64,000 nucleotides of DNA from Colwellia sp. 75C3 (GCF_002836255.1 NZ_PJAU01000047.1:124001-188000); one strand, 5' to 3'. Counted from the first letter of the stretch, positions 1 through 9,091 are shown. The notes: generated by a model from the letters alone, not told the origin. A program made the numbers and translations.

Positions 1-2
1 TT

Positions 3-179
3 AACAACGATGGCTCTGAAGTTTGGGTTTCAGTTTGGAACCGTAAAGATGCTAAAAATCCAACAGGTGAAATTGTTGTTTATGATGCAAAAACGCTTAA
101 AGAGTTATACCGCATTAAAGGTTTAACTACCCCAACAGGTAAGTTTAACGTGCACAACCGTATGAACCACAAAACCTAG
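3..179 (+). CDS. nirS: Cytochrome cd1 nitrite reductase, C-terminal end (partial)
   Basis: Only the last 58 codons are in the window; the reading frame is open from base 3 and stops at TAG 177-179. The peptide starts NNDGSEVWVSVWNRKD and runs through VVYDAKTLKELYRIKG to TPTGKFNVHNRMNHKT, which matches the last blades of the NirS d1-heme beta-propeller (family motif: sequence like TPTGKFNVYNT at the C-terminus). NirS is the periplasmic enzyme that reduces nitrite to nitric oxide in denitrification. The next gene is a NapC/NirT-type cytochrome, the usual electron donor partner, which supports the call. It was identified by memory of the family, not by a search. Confidence 0.8.
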   Translation, partial: NNDGSEVWVSVWNRKDAKNPTGEIVVYDAKTLKELYRIKGLTTPTGKFNVHNRMNHKT

Positions 180-564
180 TTAACTTTTCATCTTGTTGCT
201 GAATCGTCCAATTTAGGCGTCAAGAGTACTCATTGACTATCGTCAACTCCGTGCTCTTTCCTTTAAATAAAACGATTCAGCTTAAAGCTGATTTGTTAAT
301 AATTAGCGGCAAGTTGAAATGTAATAGATTAAGTAATTAAAGGCATGGCTAATGCCGTGCCCTTTTTATTTTCATTTTAAATGATTATTAGTAGTGAAAA
401 TAGAAAGGGTTGTAACCTTATTTTTAAACAGGTTACTACGCCTTATAAGCATTGCAGCTTCCTTGATAAATAGAGAAGGAAGGCAGTGGATAATAATTTC
501 CCTCAAGCTTTATTGCTAAAGGGAAGAGAGCTGAACTTATTAAGAGTTAATTCAAGAGTCAATT
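180..564. other. Intergenic region between nirS and the multiheme cytochrome
   Basis: This 385-base gap has no convincing ORF. It holds the nirS terminator near 340-370 and about 190 bases of AT-rich sequence that should contain the promoter of the cytochrome gene. I looked for an FNR/Dnr-type TTGAT-N4-ATCAA site and did not see a clear one. Confidence 0.6.
340..370 (+). terminator. Rho-independent terminator after nirS
   Basis: The hairpin pairs GGCATGGC with GCCGTGCC around a TAAT loop and is followed by CTTTTTATTTT. It lies about 160 bases after the nirS stop. Confidence 0.7.
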
Positions 565-2373
565 ATGGCAAATAACACTTTTTTAAAACCTAGTTTTTGG
601 TCACGCAGACTAATTTGGGGTACCACTGTTTCAGGTGCTGTTCTATTTTTTGTTGTGGGTATTGTTTTTTGGGGTGGTTTCAACACTGCTATGGAAGCGA
701 CCAATACCACAGAATTTTGTATTGGCTGTCATGAAATGGAAGCCAACGTTTATCAAGAATACAAACCATCAATTCATTTTTCTAACCGTACAGGCGTGAG
801 AGCAGGTTGTCCTGACTGTCATGTGCCTAAACCTTGGATACATAAAGTTGTTCGAAAAATTCAAGCGTCAAAAGAAGTTTTCTCTTGGTTAACAGGTAAA
901 CTTGATACTAAAGAAAAGTTTAATGAACACAGATTTGAATTAGCGCAAAGTGTTTGGCATGCGATGAAATCAACTGATTCAAGAGAATGTCGTAACTGTC
1001 ATAACTTCGAATCGATGAATCCTGAATTTCAAAAACCACGTGCACGTAAGCAACATTTAAATGCTTTTGAAACAGGACAAACCTGTATCGATTGTCATAA
1101 AGGTATTGCGCATCACAATGTTCGCGACAAGCTTTCTGATGAAGAATTAGAAAAGTTAGAAGCACCAAATCCGGATTATATTCGTGAAGTGCCACAAGCT
1201 TATCGTGATGGTTTAGCTCGTGTTGAAGCAAAAGAAGCTGCAGCTGCTGCAACAGTCAAAGCTGAAAAAATGGCTGACAAAGCAAAAACTGAGCAGAAAA
1301 TAGCGGCCGCTGTTGAAGAAGCACTGGCTAACGTAGTACCGAGTAAAGCAAGTAATACTCCAAGCAAGTCTTCGAAAGTTGCTGCACCTGCTGCAAGTAA
1401 TATTAATGTTGATTGGGGCAAAGCAAGCTCAAAAGACATTGGCGTTTTCTATCCAGGTACTGCTTCTATTGAATGGATTTTAGGACGTAGACATGGTGGT
1501 AAACGTGCATTTACTAAAGGCGACCGCTGTATTGACTGCCATGGTGAAGAGATAGCAGATATTGGTAACAATATAGTCACAGGTGAAAGTGATAAGAAAC
1601 TTGAACCTAATGTTATCCCTGGAAAACGTGGTCATATCGATGTAACAATTGATTCAACCCATGATGCTGAAAACCTATATTTAAGATTTAGTTGGCCTGA
1701 AGGTGAACATGCTGCTGTCCCCTTTGTTGATGGCGGTAAAATGGACCCAGAAAATCCAATGAAATTAGCCTTTATGCTAGCAACTGATGATGTTGAATAC
1801 GCAGACAGAGCAGGTTGTTGGGGGACGTGTCATGCCGATGCTAACTCTATGCCGTTTGCACCGGATGGTGATGTTTTGAAGGGCAGCGATTTAGCTAATC
1901 GTTTGAACTTTAATACGGGGTCAGGTACTGGCGTAACTAAGTATCTTAAAGAATCACGTACTAAGTTAGAGCTTAAAGGTCGCGGTGGTAAAGCGCTTGG
2001 TGGCTGGGATAAACTTAAAGATCAAAGCGAAATTGATGCAGCGCAATCGGCTAACCAATTTATGGATGTGGTTCGCTATAAATCAGGTACTAAAGAAGTT
2101 GAAGATGGCCAGATCTTAGCTGAGCGTGATATGCATAAAGGTGTGGGCGCAACGGTTGAAGCATCACTTAAAAATGGTACTTGGTCGGTCATTGTTAAGC
2201 GTAAACTTAAGTCTGATAAAGCTGGTGATGTCAGCATTGAAGCAGGTAAAGTTTATAACTTTGGTTTTGCAATACATGACGATTACTCAAGCGCTCGTTA
2301 TCACCATGTTTCTTTTGGTTATAAATTAGCACTTGATAACGCTGATGCGGAAGTAAATGTTACTAAGCAATAG
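565..2373 (+). CDS. NapC/NirT-family multiheme cytochrome c with C-terminal EB_dh-like heme domain
   Basis: This 602-residue membrane-anchored cytochrome should pass electrons from quinol to a periplasmic reductase, presumably the adjacent NirS. It has one N-terminal membrane segment (about residues 15-38), then a NapC/NirT tetraheme domain with four CxxCH sites: CIGCH near 52, CPDCH near 83, CRNCH near 140 and CIDCH near 171. An Ala/Lys-rich linker (about 215-290) follows. The C-terminal half has another CIDCH near 323 and a domain resembling the ethylbenzene-dehydrogenase-type heme-binding fold (LYLRFSWPEG, then GCWGTCHAD near 420). NapC/NirT proteins are normally about 200 residues, so the extra 400 residues are a fusion. 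The CWGTCH motif is CxxxCH, not a standard heme c site. The gene ends with its own terminator. The electron-donor role is inferred from family and neighbour. Confidence 0.82.
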   Translation: MANNTFLKPSFWSRRLIWGTTVSGAVLFFVVGIVFWGGFNTAMEATNTTEFCIGCHEMEANVYQEYKPSIHFSNRTGVRAGCPDCHVPKPWIHKVVRKIQASKEVFSWLTGKLDTKEKFNEHRFELAQSVWHAMKSTDSRECRNCHNFESMNPEFQKPRARKQHLNAFETGQTCIDCHKGIAHHNVRDKLSDEELEKLEAPNPDYIREVPQAYRDGLARVEAKEAAAAATVKAEKMADKAKTEQKIAAAVEEALANVVPSKASNTPSKSSKVAAPAASNINVDWGKASSKDIGVFYPGTASIEWILGRRHGGKRAFTKGDRCIDCHGEEIADIGNNIVTGESDKKLEPNVIPGKRGHIDVTIDSTHDAENLYLRFSWPEGEHAAVPFVDGGKMDPENPMKLAFMLATDDVEYADRAGCWGTCHADANSMPFAPDGDVLKGSDLANRLNFNTGSGTGVTKYLKESRTKLELKGRGGKALGGWDKLKDQSEIDAAQSANQFMDVVRYKSGTKEVEDGQILAERDMHKGVGATVEASLKNGTWSVIVKRKLKSDKAGDVSIEAGKVYNFGFAIHDDYSSARYHHVSFGYKLALDNADAEVNVTKQ

Positions 2374-2401
2374 TTTCTAATACCATAACGCTGTAAAGCA
2401 T

Positions 2402-2460
2402 AAAACCGTATAGCTTAATGTCACTAATTTTGTGATGTAGGCTGTACGGTTTTTTTATTT
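2402..2460 (+). terminator. Terminator after the multiheme cytochrome gene
   Basis: A long stem-loop: AAAACCGTA pairs with TACGGTTTT, with inner pairings AGC/GCT and TCAC/GTGA, followed by TTTTTATTTTT. It lies 30 bases after the stop. Confidence 0.75.
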
Positions 2461-2535
2461 TTGATTCGGTTTGTTCAAATACAACGATAAGGTATAATCT
2501 AACGATTGAATGATGAAGAAATGTTAGGACAAAAA

Positions 2536-2949
2536 ATGAGTAACTCAGATATTTACAAAGCAAACCCATTACACGGCACCAGTTTAGAGACTGTGTTAAC
2601 GACCTTAGTTGACCATTACGGTTTTGAAATCTTATCAGCTTACATGAACCTAAATTGCTTTAAGCAAAATGCGAGCATTGAGTCGAGCTTAAAATTCTTG
2701 AAAAAAACCTCATGGGCACAAGAAAAAGTTGAAGCCTTTTATATGTATCAATATAACAGCTTACCTAAAGCTGATGATGCTAACTTTGAATTACCACCAC
2801 GTGATCGTATTGTGCCTGCAGGATTAGAGCAAAGACCCCCGAAAGAGTTGAGCCTTGAAAATGCTGAAGAAATTCGTGTGAAAACTGCAGAGAAAACCCG
2901 AGAGCGTTCTGCTAGAACAGGACCTACTAATCCTTGGGGTAGTAGATAG
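2536..2949 (+). CDS. VF530 family (DUF2132) putative DNA-binding protein
   Basis: The N-terminal 75 residues match the VF530/DUF2132 family: [20 protein letters not shown], then [19 protein letters not shown] and a W-A-x-x-K-V-E segment. VF530 is a small helical protein from Vibrio fischeri described as resembling DNA-binding folds; its cellular role is not known. Here the conserved domain is followed by a 60-residue charged, Pro/Arg-rich tail ending in NPWGSR, likely disordered. I chose ATG 2536 because AGGA sits eight bases upstream; the frame is open further upstream to a TTG at 2506 and an ATG at 2521. It appears to be a single-gene unit. Confidence 0.75.
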   Translation: MSNSDIYKANPLHGTSLETVLTTLVDHYGFEILSAYMNLNCFKQNASIESSLKFLKKTSWAQEKVEAFYMYQYNSLPKADDANFELPPRDRIVPAGLEQRPPKELSLENAEEIRVKTAEKTRERSARTGPTNPWGSR

Positions 2950-3028
2950 TTTATTATCTAACTGCCCCCATTTATGAGTTAAGTTGTTCTCAATCTAATA
3001 ATCAGCGTTAAGGTTCTTTACTCTAATA

Positions 3029-3661
3029 ATGGATTTATTTTCTTCTTTGCTCGATGAGCCGATTAATATTTTACCCGCCGATGGTATCGTTAATTACTAC
3101 GGCGAAATTATGCCACTTAGTGATAGCGATTATTACTTTGAGCGGCTATTTAACACCATTGCTTGGCGTTGCGACCAAGCTTTTGTGTTAGGTAAGATCA
3201 TTGAAACGAAAAGAAAAGTTGCATGGTGCGCGGATACGATTGACGGCAAACCTTTTGCCTATAGCTACTCTGGTGTCACTAGGCACTCTATGTCGTTTAC
3301 TAACGAGCTATTAATACTCAAACAGTTAGTTGAACAACATACCAATGAAACCTATAACTCATGCCTATTAAACCTTTATCACTCAGGTGAAGAAGGTATG
3401 GCCTGGCATAGTGATGGTGAGGCTGATTTAAAAGAGCATGGCGCTATTGCTTCATTAAGCTTTGGTGCAGAGAGAAAATTTGCCTTTAAACATAAGTCTT
3501 CTAAACAAGTTGTTCCCTTACAACTTAAACCTGGCAGCTTGTTAGTGATGAAAGGTACTACCCAACAACATTGGTTGCACCGCTTACCCCCTACCAAAAA
3601 AGTTTCTGAACCGCGAATAAACCTCACCTTTAGAACGATAGATAAGCCAGAGCTTAAGTAG
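3029..3661 (+). CDS. AlkB-like 2-oxoglutarate/Fe(II) dioxygenase
   Basis: 210 residues, close to the 216 of E. coli AlkB. The C-terminal half has the double-stranded beta-helix signature: NLYHSGEEGMAWHSDGE gives the iron-binding HxD, QHWLHRLP the distal His, and RINLTFR the Arg that binds 2-oxoglutarate. The YHSGEEGMAWHSD pattern is closer to the ALKBH2/3-like bacterial group than to E. coli AlkB. The expected reaction is oxidative removal of methyl groups from 1-methyladenine or 3-methylcytosine in nucleic acid; the substrate is inferred from the family. It stands alone between a DUF2132 gene and a gene-poor stretch. Confidence 0.85.
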   Translation: MDLFSSLLDEPINILPADGIVNYYGEIMPLSDSDYYFERLFNTIAWRCDQAFVLGKIIETKRKVAWCADTIDGKPFAYSYSGVTRHSMSFTNELLILKQLVEQHTNETYNSCLLNLYHSGEEGMAWHSDGEADLKEHGAIASLSFGAERKFAFKHKSSKQVVPLQLKPGSLLVMKGTTQQHWLHRLPPTKKVSEPRINLTFRTIDKPELK

Positions 3662-3729
3662 TTTTAGTTTTCTGACTTAAATACATTAGTGTTCTGGCTT
3701 AAAAAATGCACAATATTCTTTAAAGAGCA

Positions 3730-3885
3730 TTGAAGACCAACGAGTGTCAAAAAGCACATACCACGATAATTAACGCTTATTATTTATTCGCTTTAGCCGA
3801 TAAAGAGTTAAAGGAATATCCTGCATCACAAGCATTGTTAACTGAGTTTGTGCATCATATTAATGGTGAGCATTATGACAATTGA
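3730..3885 (+). CDS. Short ORF, possible gene remnant
   Basis: A 51-codon frame starting at TTG 3730 reads KTNECQKAHTTIINAYY and then an amphipathic stretch, ending GEHYDN. The composition looks like real protein rather than random translation, but there is no good start site and the length suggests the tail of a decayed gene. Its stop overlaps the start of the next small ORF. No family was recognised. Confidence 0.2.
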   Translation: MKTNECQKAHTTIINAYYLFALADKELKEYPASQALLTEFVHHINGEHYDN

Positions 3886-4057
3886 AAAGAAACGGCATTA
3901 CCTGTTGTACGGTAATCGCACGGTAATCTATGTGGCGAGTCTGATAGGGCTTTATTTTGATGTAAATATCGCTTATGTAGTCGCGTTAACCCTTTGGTTA
4001 TGGCTACCACAGTGCTTATTACTGGAATTGAATTTACTCAAAGCGATAAAGCATTAA
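3875..4057 (+). CDS. Putative small membrane protein
   Basis: The frame from ATG 3875 encodes 60 residues beginning MTIEKKRHYLLYGNRT, followed by about 35 hydrophobic residues that could form one or two membrane segments (IYVASLIGLYF, then YVVALTLWLWLPQCLLL). GGTGAG lies five bases before the ATG, and the start overlaps the stop of the preceding short ORF. Nothing else supports it and no family was recognised. It may be spurious. Confidence 0.3.
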   Translation: MTIEKKRHYLLYGNRTVIYVASLIGLYFDVNIAYVVALTLWLWLPQCLLLELNLLKAIKH

Positions 4058-4114
4058 CTTTAATAGGCAAGTTGCAAATTGCAAGGTTCAAAGTGCAATC
4101 AAAACTGAAAATTG

Positions 4115-4690
4115 CTAAGCACTTAGGTGGACGTAAGACGCAGTACTTGGCATCATTAAACTGTTATAAGCATCTACTTGCTTATGTGCTAATGATTGAT
4201 TGCTAGAATTTTTTGCCATCTCATTAGTATTAGTAGCTGAATTTGCGGGTAAGGTTGCTATGCCTCCATGTTCATTATCAATACTAGGTAATGAGCCTAC
4301 GCCATTTTTGACAGTCTGATGTAATTCATATAATTCAGCATAGGTATTCGTTAATGCTGATACCGCACTGCTATTTTCACTCGTTTGGGCTGAGCTTGAT
4401 GTTGTATCGCCATCAGTACTTGTTTGTAAATAAATATCAAAGAGTTTTTGCTGTTGCTGATAATAAGACTGCATCAAATCAATATCTTTAGCGGTTTGGA
4501 AGTTCGATTTTACCTTTTCAACTTGCTCAGCTATTTTGTCATTAGCACCGTGTTGAACTGTGTTCTTTTGTTCAGGTGTTAAAATATCGCTAAAGTCAGG
4601 GCGTGGCTTTGGTTCAGGTCTGATCGGCATAACAGGTTGAATGGTATAAGCTGATGTAGAGATACCAGAAGAAGCTATTTGCATTGTCAT
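4115..4690 (-). CDS. Hypothetical protein, low-complexity
   Basis: 191 residues, not recognised. It is rich in Ser, Thr, Gln and Asn, has no signal peptide or membrane segment, and has a Pro/Arg-rich patch near residues 20-32 (PIRPEPKPRPDFSD). A likely helical stretch (about 55-95) with a QQQQ run follows. ATG 4684 (MQIASS) has AAGGTG at better spacing than ATG 4690, so the protein may start two codons later. It lies between a gene-poor region and the inverted-repeat element at 4918-5231, and is convergent with the small ORFs to its left. Confidence 0.5.
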   Translation of the reverse strand: MTMQIASSGISTSAYTIQPVMPIRPEPKPRPDFSDILTPEQKNTVQHGANDKIAEQVEKVKSNFQTAKDIDLMQSYYQQQQKLFDIYLQTSTDGDTTSSSAQTSENSSAVSALTNTYAELYELHQTVKNGVGSLPSIDNEHGGIATLPANSATNTNEMAKNSSNQSLAHKQVDAYNSLMMPSTASYVHLSA

Positions 4691-4917
4691 ATCACCTTGC
4701 TTAATGAGTTAAGCGTTACGCAAACCAAAGACTGACTTGATATAAAGATGATAGTGAAAGTAGGGCTAAGAAGTTGTTGTCGTTTGTAAACACTCTGCAA
4801 TAAATTGTTGTCGGTATTTTGTACGATTAACGATGAGTTTTGTTGAGGGTGTTTTGTATAACACTACTTAGTATTATCGTCATTTCGAAATATGACTTAG
4901 AAGTATTACTAAGTAGT

Positions 4918-5231
4918 TATACCCGTTCCACTTGAAGATGCTCGTTTCAGGAAACCTGAGTGAATCATAATCAAGGCACATTTTTTTGTTAAGGGTCACT
5001 CAGGAGAATGTGCTCCTGCATTCTCTAATAAGCTACATCCATGTAGCGTCCTTAAAACAAATGTAACGACGAGTATGGTTTACTCAGGTTTCCCCAAAGG
5101 GCTGGTTTATAAACGCTTTATGCTGCGTTATTGATTTCGACAATAGAATAACTATTCTCTTCAATCAATGCCTTGCTTAAAGGCGTTTCTAATTCCAGCT
5201 GAATCCTGCATCTTCAAGTGGAACGGGTATA
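4918..5231. repeat. 314-bp MITE-like element with terminal inverted repeats
   Basis: The ends are inverted copies: TATACCCGTTCCACTTGAAG reads inward at 4918 and its reverse complement ends at 5231; the match extends to about 24 bases. The interior has no ORF. A partial related copy lies at 46008-46045 upstream of tolC. This is the pattern of a non-autonomous miniature transposable element. Together with 4691-4917 (AT-rich, promoter side of the hypothetical gene, nothing else seen) it fills the 560-base gap before cca. Confidence 0.75.
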
Positions 5232-5252
5232 TATCCATTAGCCTCTGTTGTG

Positions 5253-6590
5253 TTAGTGCGCAGTCGGGCTTAAATGCGCAGAGTCTGCTTTAACTTTTAC
5301 AATAGCGCTTAACCTTGCTGTCGCCATCGCCTCTTTTATAGCAGGTCCTTTTAAACCTTGTTCAACAAAGGCCTTTGCTGTGACTTGTCTTGCTGCCTTT
5401 ACTGCTGCTTGTAAATATTGTTCTTGTGGGTAAGGGCGGTTATCAAAACCTAAACGGCCTAAAAAATCAGACTTACAGGCCATTAGAAACAATTCAAACT
5501 CGTCTGGTTTGCGCCAAATATCGAGTTGGTCGAACATTTTCAACAAGGTGCTGGCTTTAAGTTCAAACGCTTTATGGCAATGTAAATGAAATTCACAGAC
5601 TTTTAGTGCAAGTTGTTTGTAGTGTGAAGGTACTTTGAGTTGTCGGCAGATTTTCTCAACTAAAGGTAAACCTGATTTTTCATGGCCTTTATGGCTGGGC
5701 CATAATTTATCTGGGGTTATGCCTTTACCTAAGTCATGGCATAAGGCAGCAAAACGCACTGCCGTTTTATGGTCACTTTGCTCAACAGGCAAGGCTTGTG
5801 TTAACAAAACGGCTTGTTGTAATACCATCATGGTGTGTATACCACTGCATATTTCAGGATGCCAAAGCGCAGGGTTGGGAATACCCCACAAAACGTCCAG
5901 CTCTGGCCATAACTCTTTTAAGGCATTACATTGTTTTAGCACTTTAAAAAATACTTCAGGACTGCCTGAATGAGTGTCAGAACTAGCGCCCCCATCAGCC
6001 AAGCTTAATTGCATTTCTTGCCAAACACGTTCAGGCGTTAAGCTTTGTAACTCGCCACTGGCACTTATTTCCTGCATTAGCTTGAGTGTTTCATCGGCAA
6101 TGGTAAAGCCGTATTTATGATAACGGGCGGCAAAACGTGCTACGCGAAGCACACGCAAAGGATCTTCAACAAAAGCATCACTGACATGGCGTAAAATACG
6201 ATCGTTAAGATCGTTTTGGCCATTGTAGGGATCAATTATTTCACCGTTGTCATGCATAGCCATGGCATTAACAGTTAAATCTCGACGTTTTAAATCTTCT
6301 TCAATAGTTACATCAGGGGCGAAGTAACAGCTAAAACCGGTATAACCTTGGCCTTGTTTACGTTCAGTACGGGCTAGGGCATATTCTGCTTTGGTTTTGG
6401 GATGTAAGAATACAGGGAAATCTTTACCGACTTGCTGATAACCGAGCGCTTTCATTTGTTCAACACTGGCACCAACCACTAAATAATCTTTGTCTTTGAT
6501 GGGACGATTAAGCAGCTTATCGCGTACCGCACCACCGACTAAATAAGTGTTAAGTTGGCTATTTTTAATTTCAGAGTTGTTGGTTAGCAA
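5253..6590 (-). CDS. cca: CCA-adding tRNA nucleotidyltransferase with HD domain
   Basis: 445 residues (E. coli Cca is 412). The enzyme adds or repairs the 3' CCA end of tRNAs using CTP and ATP. The class II nucleotidyltransferase motifs are clear: YLVGGAVRD near residues 16-24, then the metal-binding DKDYLVVG, and RRDLTVNAMA and the EDPLRVLRVARFAAR helix characteristic of the family. The C-terminal part has an HD-type phosphohydrolase segment, RFAALCHDLGKG near 280, which in gammaproteobacterial Cca carries phosphodiesterase and phosphatase activity. The gene is alone, transcribed leftward, ending next to the inverted-repeat element. Confidence 0.95.
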   Translation of the reverse strand: MLTNNSEIKNSQLNTYLVGGAVRDKLLNRPIKDKDYLVVGASVEQMKALGYQQVGKDFPVFLHPKTKAEYALARTERKQGQGYTGFSCYFAPDVTIEEDLKRRDLTVNAMAMHDNGEIIDPYNGQNDLNDRILRHVSDAFVEDPLRVLRVARFAARYHKYGFTIADETLKLMQEISASGELQSLTPERVWQEMQLSLADGGASSDTHSGSPEVFFKVLKQCNALKELWPELDVLWGIPNPALWHPEICSGIHTMMVLQQAVLLTQALPVEQSDHKTAVRFAALCHDLGKGITPDKLWPSHKGHEKSGLPLVEKICRQLKVPSHYKQLALKVCEFHLHCHKAFELKASTLLKMFDQLDIWRKPDEFELFLMACKSDFLGRLGFDNRPYPQEQYLQAAVKAARQVTAKAFVEQGLKGPAIKEAMATARLSAIVKVKADSAHLSPTAH

Positions 6591-6663
6591 AGTACGACCA
6601 AAATGAAGCGAATGTTAACTAAAGTGTATCATAATAGCGTGATAAGTTCAGAGGTAGTCAATG

Positions 6664-6694
6664 AACAAAGCAGTAATGAATACTGCTTTGTTTT
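6664..6694. terminator. Perfect hairpin between the TonB receptor and cca
   Basis: CAAAGCAGTA (6666-6675) pairs perfectly with TACTGCTTTG (6681-6690) around ATGAA, with TTTT to the right. It is 55 bases beyond the leftward receptor gene. The T-tract is better placed for rightward transcription, so its role as terminator of the receptor is only likely. Confidence 0.5.
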
Positions 6695-6745
6695 CACCCT
6701 AGGTCTTTAGAATCAATATCTAAAGTTGATAGTTAAAGGAGATCG

Positions 6746-8920
6746 TTAAAATTGGTAGTTAACACCCAGATTAACCGTGGTTCCTAAACCTTTGATATTG
6801 TAACCGCCATAGGTGTAACCTTGAGATTTGGTTGGATAGTAATCTTGGTTGAATAAATTTTCCACCCCAATAAAAGTCGACCAATCAGTCGCGAAGTTAT
6901 AGCTGCCGCTTAAGTTTACAATTTGATAGCTATCAATAGGGCCTTGATCGCCAACATACTCACCATCAACGGCCTCAAAGCGTTTACGGTCGCCGACATA
7001 CAAATAATTAATAGCGACACTGATATCATTATTCGGGGTCCAGTTCACATTGAACGTTGCCTTAGGTGGACTGATTTGTTTTGCTCCTAAATAAACATCG
7101 GCTTCGGTATTTTTACCTTCAACCCAGCTATAGGTGGCATTTACGGCCCATGCATCATTAATTTCATAATTGATTAACGCTTCGTAACCATAGATTTCTT
7201 GTGGTGCGCGAACAGGTACATAAACTCCGGTAGCTTCATTAAATTTATTAGTCGTGCCTAACTCAGAAGTACTGAAATAAGTCGCAAACTCGAAGTGTAC
7301 TTGTTCAAAATCAGAACTAAAACCGAGTTCATAATTGTCAATTACCGAGGCTTCAGTGCGAATAAGTGAAATATCAGTGACGCTGGCGGTACGTAACAAA
7401 CGACCGGTATCAGAAATATCAGCACCTTGTGAGTAACTGACAAAAGGACTAAAAAGTGGCAGTGCATTATATTTTATGCCGATATTATAGGTGGTGGCTT
7501 TATAATTTAAGGTATCGCCAGTAACGTCAACAGGTACTGAGCATTGGTCTATTTTTTTACATAACTTGAGCGTACTGTAATCATTAACCGTTAAATCAAT
7601 ATCCTCTTGTCTGACACCTAATTTAATCACAAGATCATCATTGTAAATAAGTTTGGTTTGTAAAAATCCAGCGAGGTTTTTCATATCCATTTCGGGCACC
7701 CAAATCCTGCCATCTACCATGGGCTGAGACGTAACATCATTGAGGGCATCGATTCCGTAAATAAAGGTTGCTTCAAGGGAGCCACCATTATCAAAGTTGA
7801 AATCTACTAAGGTATTTAAGGTGACGCGTAAACCAGTCTTTTCTGAATTTATTAACGACTGTCCGCCAGTATAACCCCCATCTAGATTTGCTAATGTTGG
7901 AGAATAAAAGAAAATATTTTCAACCTCTTGGCTATAAAGGTCGACCATTAGCTGTGTTTGTTCAAAAACTTCATCATCTACATATTTGAGCATTATGTTT
8001 TGATTGGTAGGACCTTGTGGATCACCTAAGACTGATTTACCTTCAGGAACAGGGATCGCTTGAGTTTTGTCCCCCGTATTGATATTTCCAATTTGATCGA
8101 TTAAATCAACGTCTTGTTTTGATTGGTAGTAGTTATAAGTGAATTGCAACGATTTTTCATCGTCAAAGTGATAACCCACTTTAGCAAAATAATCTTGCAT
8201 AACGGCATCAGAAAGACCGTATTTTAGCCCTAAAATATCGCCGTCAGCATCACGTTGTAAGCCATTTTTTTCATAACTGGCGTTCAATACATAGTTGAAG
8301 TTATTTACTTCACCGTTAATACCACCTTCATAACGTTGACCGACTGAGTCTTCTGTTTCTATCGCACTAAAGCGACTTGAAACACTCGCATGACCGCTTA
8401 ACGCTTTATCACTATTTGCTTTTTTAGTGATGTAATTAATAATACCGCCCGCCGCGCCATTGCCATAAATAGAAGTAGCACCCTTAATCACTTCTATACG
8501 CTCAATAACACTAGCATCAAGTGTTCTAATACCTAAGGCGCCATTACGTAATGGTGTTGATTGTGGCACGCCGTCAATCATCACTAATGGGGAACGTCCA
8601 CGAAGAGTTTGTCCTGAATTACTTGAAGTACCGGTGCTAGGCGCCATGCCAGGGACAAGGTTTGCTAATAAGCTTTGGATTTCAGAAGAAACTTTTAACT
8701 GCGCGGCAATTTGTTTCTGGGTGATAACGGTTATGGAAGCGGGTACTTCATCAATGCTTTCAGCAATGCGACTGCCGGTAACTATAATTCGCTCAATATC
8801 TTTCTCTTTAGACTGTTCTTTAGATTGTTGTTGAATTTTGTTTGCATCAGATTGCAGAGCTTGACTGTGTACTTGGCCACTGATAATAAGTGCCAATAGG
8901 GTTAGGGATGTTTTTAACAC
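6746..8920 (-). CDS. TonB-dependent outer-membrane receptor, Fur-regulated
   Basis: 724 residues. A signal peptide (about 1-20) is followed by a TonB-box-like ERIIVTGSRI near residue 43. The plug domain has LLANLVPGMAPSTG, GQTLRGRSPLVMIDGVPQ and IERIEVIKGATSIYGNGAAG. A long beta-barrel ends with the typical aromatic C-terminus (VNLGVNYQF). TonB receptors import ferric siderophores, heme, vitamin B12 or other scarce ligands. The perfect Fur box upstream (8971-8989) and the plug type point to a ferric siderophore, but the exact ligand cannot be read from the sequence. No siderophore transport or synthesis genes are next to it; the divergent neighbour is a secretion gene. Confidence 0.9.
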   Translation of the reverse strand: MLKTSLTLLALIISGQVHSQALQSDANKIQQQSKEQSKEKDIERIIVTGSRIAESIDEVPASITVITQKQIAAQLKVSSEIQSLLANLVPGMAPSTGTSSNSGQTLRGRSPLVMIDGVPQSTPLRNGALGIRTLDASVIERIEVIKGATSIYGNGAAGGIINYITKKANSDKALSGHASVSSRFSAIETEDSVGQRYEGGINGEVNNFNYVLNASYEKNGLQRDADGDILGLKYGLSDAVMQDYFAKVGYHFDDEKSLQFTYNYYQSKQDVDLIDQIGNINTGDKTQAIPVPEGKSVLGDPQGPTNQNIMLKYVDDEVFEQTQLMVDLYSQEVENIFFYSPTLANLDGGYTGGQSLINSEKTGLRVTLNTLVDFNFDNGGSLEATFIYGIDALNDVTSQPMVDGRIWVPEMDMKNLAGFLQTKLIYNDDLVIKLGVRQEDIDLTVNDYSTLKLCKKIDQCSVPVDVTGDTLNYKATTYNIGIKYNALPLFSPFVSYSQGADISDTGRLLRTASVTDISLIRTEASVIDNYELGFSSDFEQVHFEFATYFSTSELGTTNKFNEATGVYVPVRAPQEIYGYEALINYEINDAWAVNATYSWVEGKNTEADVYLGAKQISPPKATFNVNWTPNNDISVAINYLYVGDRKRFEAVDGEYVGDQGPIDSYQIVNLSGSYNFATDWSTFIGVENLFNQDYYPTKSQGYTYGGYNIKGLGTTVNLGVNYQF

Positions 8921-8970
8921 CGTGTATTCCTTCTAAATATTTAAGGTAAGTAACTAATTGAATGTATCTT

Positions 8971-8989
8971 AATGATAATTGTTATCATT
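8971..8989. promoter_or_regulatory. Fur box
   Basis: AATGATAATTGTTATCATT is a perfect 8+3+8 palindrome and closely matches the Fur consensus built from GATAAT hexamers. It lies 51 bases upstream of the TonB receptor start and about 100 bases before the divergent GspAB start, so iron repression of the receptor is very likely. Confidence 0.9.
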
Positions 8990-9091
8990 TGCAATTGAAT
9001 GTTACGCATTTACTCTAAATACATCTACTCTTTGACATCCATCAAACAAGCAGTTAATTTTGTACCCTACTTTTCCTTCCTAGCACACGCC

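Noticed and set aside
920..1439. Leftward ORFs inside the multiheme cytochrome gene
   Set aside because: They are antisense shadows of a gene with clear heme motifs.
3994..4206. 70-codon rightward ORF
   Set aside because: It overlaps the small membrane ORF and the end of the leftward hypothetical gene, has no ribosome-binding site and no protein-like pattern.
6664..6694. Small regulatory RNA gene between cca and the TonB receptor
   Set aside because: The perfect hairpin suggests a terminator; there is no visible promoter or conserved element to support an RNA gene.
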